Positions 7,341-13,193 of a DNA stretch of 13,193 nucleotides are shown in pieces. Where the stretch lies: the NCBI GenBank assembly GCA_031264895.1, contig JAISDI010000207.1:1-13193 (forward strand), given 5' to 3'. The DNA is from Endomicrobium sp. Its GTDB lineage: Bacteria > Elusimicrobiota > Endomicrobiia > Endomicrobiales > Endomicrobiaceae. The position numbers and the translations under genes are program-made. The notes below the pieces were generated by a model. The model saw only the letters and a program-made list of their open reading frames with translations, did not search any database and was not told the DNA's origin. Every line of letters begins with the position of its first letter. Within the stretch, counting starts at the first letter, position 1.

Positions 7341-7371
7341 TAATTCTACACAAAAACAAATATTATTACAA
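7341..7371 (-). promoter_or_regulatory. Promoter of the membrane-protein gene 6563-7309
   Basis: On the minus strand, TTGTAA (7371-7366) and TAGAAT (7348-7343) are 17 bases apart. The -10 region repeats the 13 bases found in front of the paralogue. Confidence 0.6.
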
Positions 7372-7379
7372 GGAAAAAG

Positions 7380-7388
7380 TGGTATAAT
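7380..7388 (+). promoter_or_regulatory. Extended -10 promoter of the RNase H-fold gene
   Basis: TGGTATAAT (7380-7388) is a perfect extended -10 element (TGn plus TATAAT). No convincing -35 box lies at the right distance, which extended -10 promoters tolerate. The start would fall near 7395, about 43 bases before the ATG. Confidence 0.6.
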
Positions 7389-7437
7389 AAAAATCTTCAA
7401 ATAACGGCGGTCATTGCGCCGAAAAATCAGGATCAAA

Positions 7438-8406
7438 ATGTCTCTTTATAAAAAAGAATTGTATGATAAAATTAAAAAATTCCAAAACGCTTTAAAAAGT
7501 GAAAATATCGAACTTTCTTTTGATGACGAAAGTTTCAGAGATTATGCGGTTGTTGCCAATGTAAGTAAAAACGAACAATATTGCGGCAAGTTTTCGATAT
7601 ATTATAAGCCTTCTAAGAATACGTATTCCTTAAAAAAACAAATTGAAAGCTTGGAAATTGCGAAAACCGTTGAAGATACATGGAACGATCTCAACGGCAG
7701 CGGAACTTATAATGCGCAAAGCGGCATTTATGAAGCTTTTGTTGACGGCTCTTATATTTCCGGTGTTACGGGATACGGCGCTGTAATTTATCTGGGCGAT
7801 GAACTAAAAGCTGAAATAGCCGGCACGATTGAGGATGTTGAATTTAGACAGTTTGGCGGAGAGTTGCAATCCGTTATCGAAGTTTTAAAATGGTGTTTTA
7901 CAAATAAAGCGTCAAAAATCAGAATAAATTATGATTATCAGGGCATAGAAAAGTTTGCAACTGGCGAATGGAAACCAAAAAATAATTTATCGAAAGGGTA
8001 TGTCAATTATATAAGAAACGCAAATATAAATATCGAATGGCGGCATATAAGAAGCCATACGGGAAATTTAAGAAATGACGAAGCCGACACCCTTGCAAAA
8101 AAAGCCGCCTTGTCTGTGTCAAGCACAACAAGCAAAAGATTCGTAAATCTTGAAAAGAAAGCTTTGGATTTTATAGATTTTATAAATAAAACTCCAAAAT
8201 TCCGTTCACAATACATAAGCGCAGAAAACGGCGAAAGCGTCAAAATCAAAATAAAAAATGAAGAAACAAACGATTCTTCCATAATAGAACTAATTTACGC
8301 AAAAGCAAACACTTTTTCAATAAAACAACCCAAAACCCCTCTGGAATCAAACATCTACAACCTCTGGCAAGATTTTCTTTTCGTCGAAGATTTTAAAGGC
8401 ATATAA
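7438..8406 (+). CDS. RNase H-fold protein with flanking duplicated modules
   Basis: The protein has 322 residues from the ATG at 7438, which follows AGGA by five bases. Residues 98-228 are a type 1 RNase H domain: AFVDGSY (Asp103), GGELQSV (Glu142), NYDYQGI (Asp166), RSHTGNLRNDEADTLAKKAA (His207 and Asp217). These match the D-E-D-D residues and loop histidine of RNase HI, so cleavage of RNA in RNA/DNA hybrids is expected. Unlike simple RNase HI (about 155 residues), it has an N-terminal region (1-97) and a C-terminal region (235-322) that resemble each other: NTYSLK with Trp82, and NTFSIK with Trp310. The module is unrecognised and may bind nucleic acid. The gene lies directly upstream of the CRISPR-Cas cluster in the same direction but ends before the cas promoter, so it is probably a separate unit. 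Confidence 0.85.
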   Translation: MSLYKKELYDKIKKFQNALKSENIELSFDDESFRDYAVVANVSKNEQYCGKFSIYYKPSKNTYSLKKQIESLEIAKTVEDTWNDLNGSGTYNAQSGIYEAFVDGSYISGVTGYGAVIYLGDELKAEIAGTIEDVEFRQFGGELQSVIEVLKWCFTNKASKIRINYDYQGIEKFATGEWKPKNNLSKGYVNYIRNANINIEWRHIRSHTGNLRNDEADTLAKKAALSVSSTTSKRFVNLEKKALDFIDFINKTPKFRSQYISAENGESVKIKIKNEETNDSSIIELIYAKANTFSIKQPKTPLESNIYNLWQDFLFVEDFKGI

Positions 8407-8439
8407 AAATTTTAAAACTTTGAAAAGATATCATATAAC

Positions 8440-8470
8440 CAACTATATTTATAATATATTATAATAGTTG
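8440..8470. repeat. AT-rich palindrome overlapping the promoter -35 box
   Basis: The 14-bp perfect palindrome TATAATATATTATA (8450-8463) is flanked by the inverted arms CAACTAT (8440-8446) and ATAGTTG (8464-8470). The right arm runs into the TTGACA box at 8468. It could be an operator or a weak terminator for the RNase H-fold gene. No T run follows it. Confidence 0.5.
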
Positions 8471-8496
8471 ACAAATATTGTTTTTCATGCTATTAT
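8468..8496 (+). promoter_or_regulatory. Strong promoter ahead of the small ORF and cas operon
   Basis: A consensus TTGACA (8468-8473) and TATTAT (8491-8496) are separated by 17 bases. The start is expected near 8503. It is the best promoter in the window. No terminator is visible before cas8b, so it may also feed the cas genes. Confidence 0.8.
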
Positions 8497-8512
8497 GTTT
8501 TGACTGTTTATA

Positions 8513-8535
8513 AATCGTACAAATTAATATACTAA
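8513..8535 (-). promoter_or_regulatory. Candidate CreA target site in the small-ORF leader
   Basis: Read on the minus strand from 8535, this site matches the bases 8777-8799 read forward: TTAGTA, a five-base block with one match, then ATTTGTACGATT (19 of 23 identical). It lies between the expected transcript start (about 8503) and the AGGAG site (8542-8546). The minus-strand bases just 5' of it are TTA, the place where a type I PAM would be. A Cascade complex bound here would block the small gene. Confidence 0.45.
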
Positions 8536-8553
8536 TAAAAAAGGAGAAAGATT

Positions 8554-8718
8554 ATGCTTAAGACAAAATCGAAACAAAAAATTCTGAGTTATTTTTTCAA
8601 TTTGTATAACAAAATTAAACGGCTTACAAAAAAGAAAACAATTTTATTCTTTATAATTGCTGTAAATTTGGTGGGAAAAGTAAATGATTTACTGGATATT
8701 ATAAATATATTTTTGTAA
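8554..8718 (+). CDS. 54-residue basic hydrophobic peptide, candidate CreT-like toxin
   Basis: The ATG at 8554 follows AAGGAGAAAG (AGGAG seven bases upstream), so it is very likely translated. The peptide begins strongly basic (MLKTKSKQK, then NKIKRLTKKK). A hydrophobic helix follows (TILFFIIAVNLVG, about residues 29-41), and the end is amphipathic (DLLDIINIFL). A short basic peptide with one membrane helix resembles type I-like toxins, but I recognise no family. It occupies the place between the promoter and cas8b where cas6 often sits in type I-B operons. Its leader carries the target of a crRNA-like RNA encoded just downstream (8744-8825). The inference is a toxin kept silent by Cascade. 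Alternatives are a small membrane-bound accessory protein of the CRISPR system, or an RNA-level toxin as in archaeal creT. Confidence 0.65.
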   Translation: MLKTKSKQKILSYFFNLYNKIKRLTKKKTILFFIIAVNLVGKVNDLLDIINIFL

Positions 8719-8743
8719 AATCTATAAATATTTAAAGTGTTGT

Positions 8744-8825
8744 TTCATTTATTCATAATTAAATCAGAATTGAAATTTAGTAATATTATTTGTACGATTC
8801 ATTTCATCAAAATCAGAATCAGAAT
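8744..8825 (+). ncRNA. Candidate CreA-like crRNA (degenerate repeat, guide, degenerate repeat)
   Basis: Two degenerate direct repeats frame a unique stretch. The first (8744-8776) and the second (8798-8825) share TTCATTT at the left, a CAT in the middle and AAATCAGAAT at the right. The first ends ATTGAAAT (8769-8776), close to the AUUGAAAC 5' handle of many type I-B crRNAs. The guide then starts at 8777 with TTAGTA and includes ATTTGTACGATT (8788-8799). Both blocks match, in inverse orientation, the leader of the small ORF. In CreTA modules a crRNA-like CreA with partial complementarity to the creT promoter guides Cascade to repress the toxin. The order of handle, seed match and mismatches fits that model. 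No promoter for the RNA is obvious, and the local CRISPR repeat is not in the window for comparison. Confidence 0.45.
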
Positions 8826-8864
8826 AAAAAATATACAATAATATAGTAATAAAACGGAGCAAGA

Positions 8865-10679
8865 ATGCTTTCAGTTATTAAAAAATTTGCAGATTTCGAT
8901 AAAGACAGTTTAGACAGTCTGTCTGACTATTTAGATTATCCTGAAAGTAAAAGCTGCAAGAAAGCAGTTTTTTTGAAAATCGATACTAATGAAAACAAAT
9001 ATTTTGGTACTGAGTTGCAAGATTTGTCCAAAGATAGAAAAGAATTGTATTTATATCCCATAAAAGCTGCAAGACCTGCAAACGGATTAAATCAGACGCC
9101 TACGGTTGTTTATAATTCTTATGATAAAAGCTATATTAAAAAGATATATAATTGGTTTTTTGACAATAAAGATAAAAATGATTTATTCGCAGCGGTATAT
9201 AAGATTTTAGATGAAAATAAAGAAAAAATAGAAATAGAATTAAGCGATATACAGAAAGAAATCAAAACATTTTTTCTGTCTTTAATAATCGATGATAAGT
9301 ATCTTGGCAGAATTGAAATATTTAGAAATATTGTAAGCGATATAGAAGACCAAATAAAGATTAAATATAATGAAAAAAGTTATTTGGAAGGCTCATATTG
9401 CGCATTGTGCATGCAAAAAAAAGATAAAGTATATGGATTTGCCATTCCATATACTTTTTTTAATGTCGATAATGAAGCATTTGCTTATAATTTTAAACAA
9501 AGAAATGCCGTAAAGCAGTTTCCCGTATGTCTTGACTGCGCAAAAAAGATAAGAGGCAAGGGGAAAATATATTTAGAAGAAGAAATGAAGTTTAACGATA
9601 TAGCGGGAAATACATATTTTCTTTTTCCGGAAGTGATAAATAGTTCTGATAATGAGGCTTTAAAATCTTATATCAAAATAATAAAAGATTTCAGAGATGG
9701 TGTAGGTAAAGATTCTACCGATACTACTGCGGAGGAAGTGTTAGTTGAAAAGTTACAGAGCGATAAAAATGCAATGTCTTTTACATTATTGTTTTATCAG
9801 ATGGACACTTCAAAGTTCAATATTTTAGCGTCAATAGAAGAAGTCTTGCCTTCCAATTTGAAGAAATTTTATGATGCCGTTAATTATGTAAATGATTTGT
9901 TTCTCAAAGAAAAAATAGAAATATACGGATATAAGAAAGGCGGCAAAGAAAAAGAAAGCGTTCCTATAAAATTTTCTTACAAAATATTACAGAAATTGTT
10001 TGAGAATCAAAAAATAGATTTCAAAATGAGATCAAAAAGACAATTTTTTGAAATATTGGATTCACTGCTTAATTTTAAGCCTGTGTCTTATAATTATTTG
10101 ATAGATACATTTATATTGAAAGACATAGATATGCCCAAAAATTTTTATGACAGTTTTTTAATTCTGAATATATTTCTGAAATTAAGACTTACAAACGGAG
10201 GGGATGCTGAAATGAGTGATATAAAAACGCAATACTTAGATGATTTTTGTATGCAGTTTCCTGAATTTTTCAACAAGCCGATAAAAAAAGCGATTTTTGG
10301 TATAGGCGTACTTACCGAGCAATTAGCAATATGCCAAAAAATAGAAAGAGGCAATAAAGCTATTTACAGATCTTTAAAAGAATTTAAATTAGACCAAAGC
10401 TATATTGTAAACAAGCTTTTTAGAGATGTAAGGTATAAAAGAAACTACTATGATAAGTATCCGTATATTTTTGCGGATAAACTTGGCGAAGAAATAGATG
10501 AATGTATTTTGGCAAGTTCTCAAGAGAAGCTTGATCCTTTGGAAGCAAGTTACGTATTTACGGCGGGATTGCAGTTATCGCAGCGTGTAAAGCAGAAGTT
10601 TTATGAGCTACATAAAGATGAGATAAGACAAAAAAATAGTAAAGAAAATGAGGAGGGACAATCAAATGACGCAAATTGA
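8865..10679 (+). CDS. cas8b: Type I-B CRISPR large subunit Cas8b (Csh1/TM1802 type)
   Basis: This 604-residue protein is the large subunit of the Cascade complex, expected to recognise the PAM and help open target DNA. A zinc-finger-like region is visible: YCALC (Cys179, Cys182) and FPVCLDCAKKI (Cys222, Cys225), in the place and spacing seen in Csh1/TM1802-type Cas8b. The rest is poorly conserved, rich in Lys, Asp and Ile, and helical, as is usual for Cas8. Length and position (first of cas8b-cas7-cas5-cas3) fit type I-B. The start at 8865 follows CGGAG (8855-8859). Its 3' end overlaps cas7 by 14 bases. It has the low-GC codon use of the cas block, unlike copA. Identification rests on the cysteine pattern plus certain neighbours. 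Confidence 0.88.
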   Translation: MLSVIKKFADFDKDSLDSLSDYLDYPESKSCKKAVFLKIDTNENKYFGTELQDLSKDRKELYLYPIKAARPANGLNQTPTVVYNSYDKSYIKKIYNWFFDNKDKNDLFAAVYKILDENKEKIEIELSDIQKEIKTFFLSLIIDDKYLGRIEIFRNIVSDIEDQIKIKYNEKSYLEGSYCALCMQKKDKVYGFAIPYTFFNVDNEAFAYNFKQRNAVKQFPVCLDCAKKIRGKGKIYLEEEMKFNDIAGNTYFLFPEVINSSDNEALKSYIKIIKDFRDGVGKDSTDTTAEEVLVEKLQSDKNAMSFTLLFYQMDTSKFNILASIEEVLPSNLKKFYDAVNYVNDLFLKEKIEIYGYKKGGKEKESVPIKFSYKILQKLFENQKIDFKMRSKRQFFEILDSLLNFKPVSYNYLIDTFILKDIDMPKNFYDSFLILNIFLKLRLTNGGDAEMSDIKTQYLDDFCMQFPEFFNKPIKKAIFGIGVLTEQLAICQKIERGNKAIYRSLKEFKLDQSYIVNKLFRDVRYKRNYYDKYPYIFADKLGEEIDECILASSQEKLDPLEASYVFTAGLQLSQRVKQKFYELHKDEIRQKNSKENEEGQSNDAN

Positions 10680-11661
10680 TAACAGATCGGAATTAATTTT
10701 TATTTATGATGTGAAAGACGCTAATCCTAACGGTGATCCGCTACATGAAAACAAACCCAGAATTGATGAAGAAACCAAAATAAATTATGTTACTGATGTA
10801 CGCCTTAAAAGAACTATAAGGGATTATATTGCGGTTGAATACGGCAACAAAGAACCAAACCAGATTTTTATGCTTGCGCAAAGAAGGGCAGATGAAACCT
10901 TGCCAACAATGAAAGACAGAAGCAAAGATTTTAATAATGATAAAGAAAGTATTAAAAGTAAATGTATAGACATAAGGTTTTTTGGGGCAACGCTTGCATT
11001 TGCAGAAGACAAAAAAACAAAGAAGATCGCTAAAAAAGACAATGAAGATGAAAACGGGCAAGAAGACGTCTCCCAAAAAGATGATTCGGGTTCAGTTGCA
11101 ATTACTGGCCCTGTGCAATTTAGGATAGGACGTTCAATGCATCAGGTTGAGCCCGTCGAAAATCAAATAAGCAGAGTATTGCCTAATGACCCCGGGAAAA
11201 AACAGGGAACGTTCGGCACAGACCAGAGAGTATTTTATTCCGCAATAAAATTTTATGGAATGATCAATGAAAATGCCGCTGTAAACAGCGGATTGCAGAA
11301 AGAAGATATTGATATTCTATTGAAAGCTGTATGGAACGGAACAAAATCTTTGAACACAAGATCTAAAATAGGGCATATGCCGAGATTGCTTATAAAAGCC
11401 GATTATGAAAAAGGATTTTTTATAGGCGATTTGGATTCAATGATTACATTTAATAAAAATGATGAAATCAATGAGTTGGCTATCCGTTCTTGCAATGATT
11501 ATGAACTTGATTTATCAAAACTTGCGGATGCTTTTAAATCAAGCGACAACAAAATTGTAAAAGTAGTAATTGCAAAACATCCTGATTTAAGAATTAAAGG
11601 CGAGAGCAGTTTAAAAGAAAATAAAAAAATAGAATTTAAAGAAATAGTGTCTTGGGAATAA
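10666..11661 (+). CDS. cas7: Cascade backbone subunit Cas7 (Csh2 type, I-B)
   Basis: The protein has 331 residues from the ATG at 10666, which follows a strong AGGAGGG (10651-10657). An earlier ATG at 10648 would lie in front of that site. The N-terminus LIFIYDVKDANPNGDP is the hallmark of Csd2/Csh2-type Cas7. YVTDVRLKRTIRDY, DIRFFGATLAF, ITGPVQFRIGRSMHQ and SKIGHMPRLLIKADY follow in the usual order. Several copies of Cas7 coat the crRNA in Cascade. A lysine- and acid-rich insertion at about residues 115-143 separates two conserved blocks. The gene overlaps cas8b by 14 bases and is followed by cas5 after three bases, so the three are translated from one mRNA. Confidence 0.95.
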   Translation: MTQIDNRSELIFIYDVKDANPNGDPLHENKPRIDEETKINYVTDVRLKRTIRDYIAVEYGNKEPNQIFMLAQRRADETLPTMKDRSKDFNNDKESIKSKCIDIRFFGATLAFAEDKKTKKIAKKDNEDENGQEDVSQKDDSGSVAITGPVQFRIGRSMHQVEPVENQISRVLPNDPGKKQGTFGTDQRVFYSAIKFYGMINENAAVNSGLQKEDIDILLKAVWNGTKSLNTRSKIGHMPRLLIKADYEKGFFIGDLDSMITFNKNDEINELAIRSCNDYELDLSKLADAFKSSDNKIVKVVIAKHPDLRIKGESSLKENKKIEFKEIVSWE

Positions 11662-11664
11662 ACA

Positions 11665-12402
11665 ATGAAAGCGTTAAAATTTGAAATATGGGGAGATTTT
11701 GCCCATTTCAGAAAACCGTATACTACTACATCTCCATTGACTTTTTCTTTGCCTCCAAGAACTGCCATGGCGGGAATAATAGGAGCTATCATAGGCAGAA
11801 AAAAAAATGACGTCATATGTCAAAATCAAGACAGCTTTATATCCATATCATTGCTAAACGCGGTTAAAAAAACGAGAATGGCGGTAAATCTTGCAAAATT
11901 TCCTTCTATAAAATCCGTTCAAAACGGATGTTTTGATTTAAATAAAATTTCAAACAGAGCGCCGCAAATACGATATGAGTTTTTGAAAGACGTAAAATAC
12001 GCGATTTACTTTGCGCACAACGATAAATCAGTTTATGAATCGGTTAAAAGAGCATTGGAAAATCACGAAACAGTATATACTCCGTATTTGGGAATTGCCC
12101 AATTGATTGCAAATTTTAAATTTACCGGCGAATATGAGATACAAGAAAATAATGATGAGAAACGCTTTGATTTTAAATGTATAATTCCTAAAAAAGCGAT
12201 TAAAGACGGGAATATAGAGTTGGAAGACAATGCAGAATATTTTACGGCAAGAATTCCAAACAGACTTGATGAAAAGAGAATAGCGCTTGAATATAATGAA
12301 GTAGTTTTCGAAAGAAGCGGAAAAAAAACAGTCAGGGCTACGGCTTTACCCAAACAAAGCTGGAATATAAAAGAAACAGGTGAAAATATTATCTTCTTAT
12401 AG
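11665..12402 (+). CDS. cas5: Cascade subunit Cas5 (I-B/Cas5h type)
   Basis: This 245-residue RAMP-fold protein begins with the typical Cas5 N-terminus: LKFEIWGDFAHFRKPYTT, then TSPLTFSLPPRTAMAGIIGAIIG. In Cascade, Cas5 binds the 5' handle of the crRNA and caps the Cas7 filament next to Cas8. Further Cas5-like segments are YTPYLGIAQLIANF and, near the end, KTVRATALPKQSW. The ATG lies three bases after the cas7 stop and GGGAA within the end of cas7 serves as the ribosome-binding site. The 3' end overlaps the cas3 start by 23 bases. The exact handle this protein recognises matters for the candidate CreA RNA upstream. Confidence 0.93.
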   Translation: MKALKFEIWGDFAHFRKPYTTTSPLTFSLPPRTAMAGIIGAIIGRKKNDVICQNQDSFISISLLNAVKKTRMAVNLAKFPSIKSVQNGCFDLNKISNRAPQIRYEFLKDVKYAIYFAHNDKSVYESVKRALENHETVYTPYLGIAQLIANFKFTGEYEIQENNDEKRFDFKCIIPKKAIKDGNIELEDNAEYFTARIPNRLDEKRIALEYNEVVFERSGKKTVRATALPKQSWNIKETGENIIFL

Positions 12403-13193
12403 ATCAAAAGTTTTATCGCATCCGGATAAACTGCTTAGCGAGCATTTGGCTAATGTGTGGGATATAATATCCAATGAGATTAAACTTAAAAATATTGACA
12501 ACAAAACTGAAATAAAAGATATCCTAAAAATAGCCGCCGTTTGTCATGACTTAGGGAAAGCCACATATTTTTTTCAACAGTATTTGGAAAATAAACACGG
12601 TAGTCAAAAAACTCATCATAGCCTTCTATCCGCTCTCATAGCTTTTTACTTGGCAAAACAACTAAAATTAACCGACGTATTAATTCCATTTTATCTGATA
12701 AGAAGTCACCATTCAAACCTTAAAAATATATCAAACGGCGATACAGGTTCGCCGGATAAAAACATTATCTTGGAACAGATAGACGCTTTAAATAAAGAAG
12801 ATATAATCTCGATAATAAAATGTGTTTTTGGAATAGATTTTAATTTTGATGTTTTTAAAGAATATATAAATACAGGCAGAATCTTTAAAGATATCTATTT
12901 AGCTTCGAAAAATATAGACAGCAAACTTGAAAAGTTTTTCTTTATCGAGTTTCTCTTTTCTCTCATTATTTATGCCGATAAAGCCGATGCCGGCATTGAC
13001 AATAAATCTTTTTATGAGATAAAAGAAAAAATAAAAAACTTTAATTCACCTGATGCCGTCAATACATATATTGCAAAAAACATAAAAACTCAAAAAAATA
13101 TATCGAAACAAAAAATGGATAATATAAGAGATTCGATTTATAAAGACGCAATGGATTATGCTCATAACGTCGACTTAGATAAAAAAATCTTTT
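12380..13193 (+). CDS. cas3: CRISPR nuclease-helicase Cas3, N-terminal HD domain (cut by window end)
   Basis: The frame is open from a GTG at 12380 to the window end, about 271 residues. A stop at 12368-12370 and the lack of other early starts leave GTG as the first choice. The start lies inside cas5 (23-base overlap), so translation is probably coupled. The visible part is the HD nuclease domain: EHLANV (His22), CHDLGKA (His56-Asp57), THHSLLSA (His79/His80), RSHHSN (His110/His111) and YADKADA (Asp200), the metal-binding residues that cut single-stranded DNA. The helicase motifs should follow beyond 13193. Cas3 is recruited by Cascade after target binding. For a CreA-type partial match, Cas3 would not be expected to act. 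Confidence 0.93.
   Translation, partial: MKILSSYRSKVLSHPDKLLSEHLANVWDIISNEIKLKNIDNKTEIKDILKIAAVCHDLGKATYFFQQYLENKHGSQKTHHSLLSALIAFYLAKQLKLTDVLIPFYLIRSHHSNLKNISNGDTGSPDKNIILEQIDALNKEDIISIIKCVFGIDFNFDVFKEYINTGRIFKDIYLASKNIDSKLEKFFFIEFLFSLIIYADKADAGIDNKSFYEIKEKIKNFNSPDAVNTYIAKNIKTQKNISKQKMDNIRDSIYKDAMDYAHNVDLDKKIF

Noticed and set aside
7414..7437. TTG start for the RNase H-fold gene
   Set aside because: The ATG at 7438 has AGGA five bases upstream; the TTG has no such site.
8407..8864. CRISPR array
   Set aside because: Only two degenerate repeats around one short unique stretch are present. That is not an array, though it fits a crRNA-like single gene.
10648..10665. ATG 10648 as the cas7 start
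   Set aside because: The strong AGGAGGG lies behind it and is correctly spaced for the ATG at 10666, where family similarity also begins.

Overview
The window is AT-rich bacterial DNA with tightly packed genes. It includes an N-terminal lipoprotein signal peptide, sigma70-type promoters and clear Shine-Dalgarno sites. The general style (moderate AT richness in housekeeping genes, lipoprotein start, rmuC, copper ATPase) would fit a Gram-negative-type lineage such as Elusimicrobiota. That placement is a weak impression; no marker gene here fixes the taxonomy.

Layout. 1-641 (-): the N-terminal part of a secreted lipoprotein, cut by the window edge. 642-1367: a gap of about 725 bases with short repeats, a terminator hairpin and possible gene debris. 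1368-1751 (-) and 1875-4361 (+): an HxlR-family regulator divergent from a CopA-type copper P-type ATPase. Their promoters overlap at the -35 hexamers. The ATPase carries a C-terminal CopZ-like domain with its own internal ribosome-binding site and ATG. 4505-5680 (+): rmuC, apparently read from a promoter so close that the mRNA is leaderless, ending at a bidirectional terminator. 5787-6452 and 6563-7309 (-): two paralogous six-helix membrane proteins, each with its own promoter. 7438-8406 (+): an RNase H-fold protein whose catalytic domain is flanked by two copies of a small module. 8554-13193 (+): a type I-B CRISPR-Cas effector operon, cas8b-cas7-cas5-cas3 (cas3 is cut by the window end).

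The most interesting part is the 460 bases in front of cas8b. A near-consensus promoter and a strong ribosome-binding site drive a 54-residue basic, hydrophobic peptide. Between that peptide and cas8b lie two degenerate direct repeats (8744-8776 and 8798-8825). The first ends in ATTGAAAT, which resembles the AUUGAAAC 5' handle of many type I-B crRNAs. The unique bases that follow match, in inverted orientation, the start region of the small gene: 6 bases directly after the handle and then 12 contiguous bases. This is the architecture of CreTA modules, in which a crRNA-like antitoxin RNA (CreA) directs Cascade to repress a toxin gene (creT) next to the cas genes. I infer a CreTA-like guardian module with an unrecognised toxin. 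No cas6, adaptation genes or CRISPR array are visible in the window.
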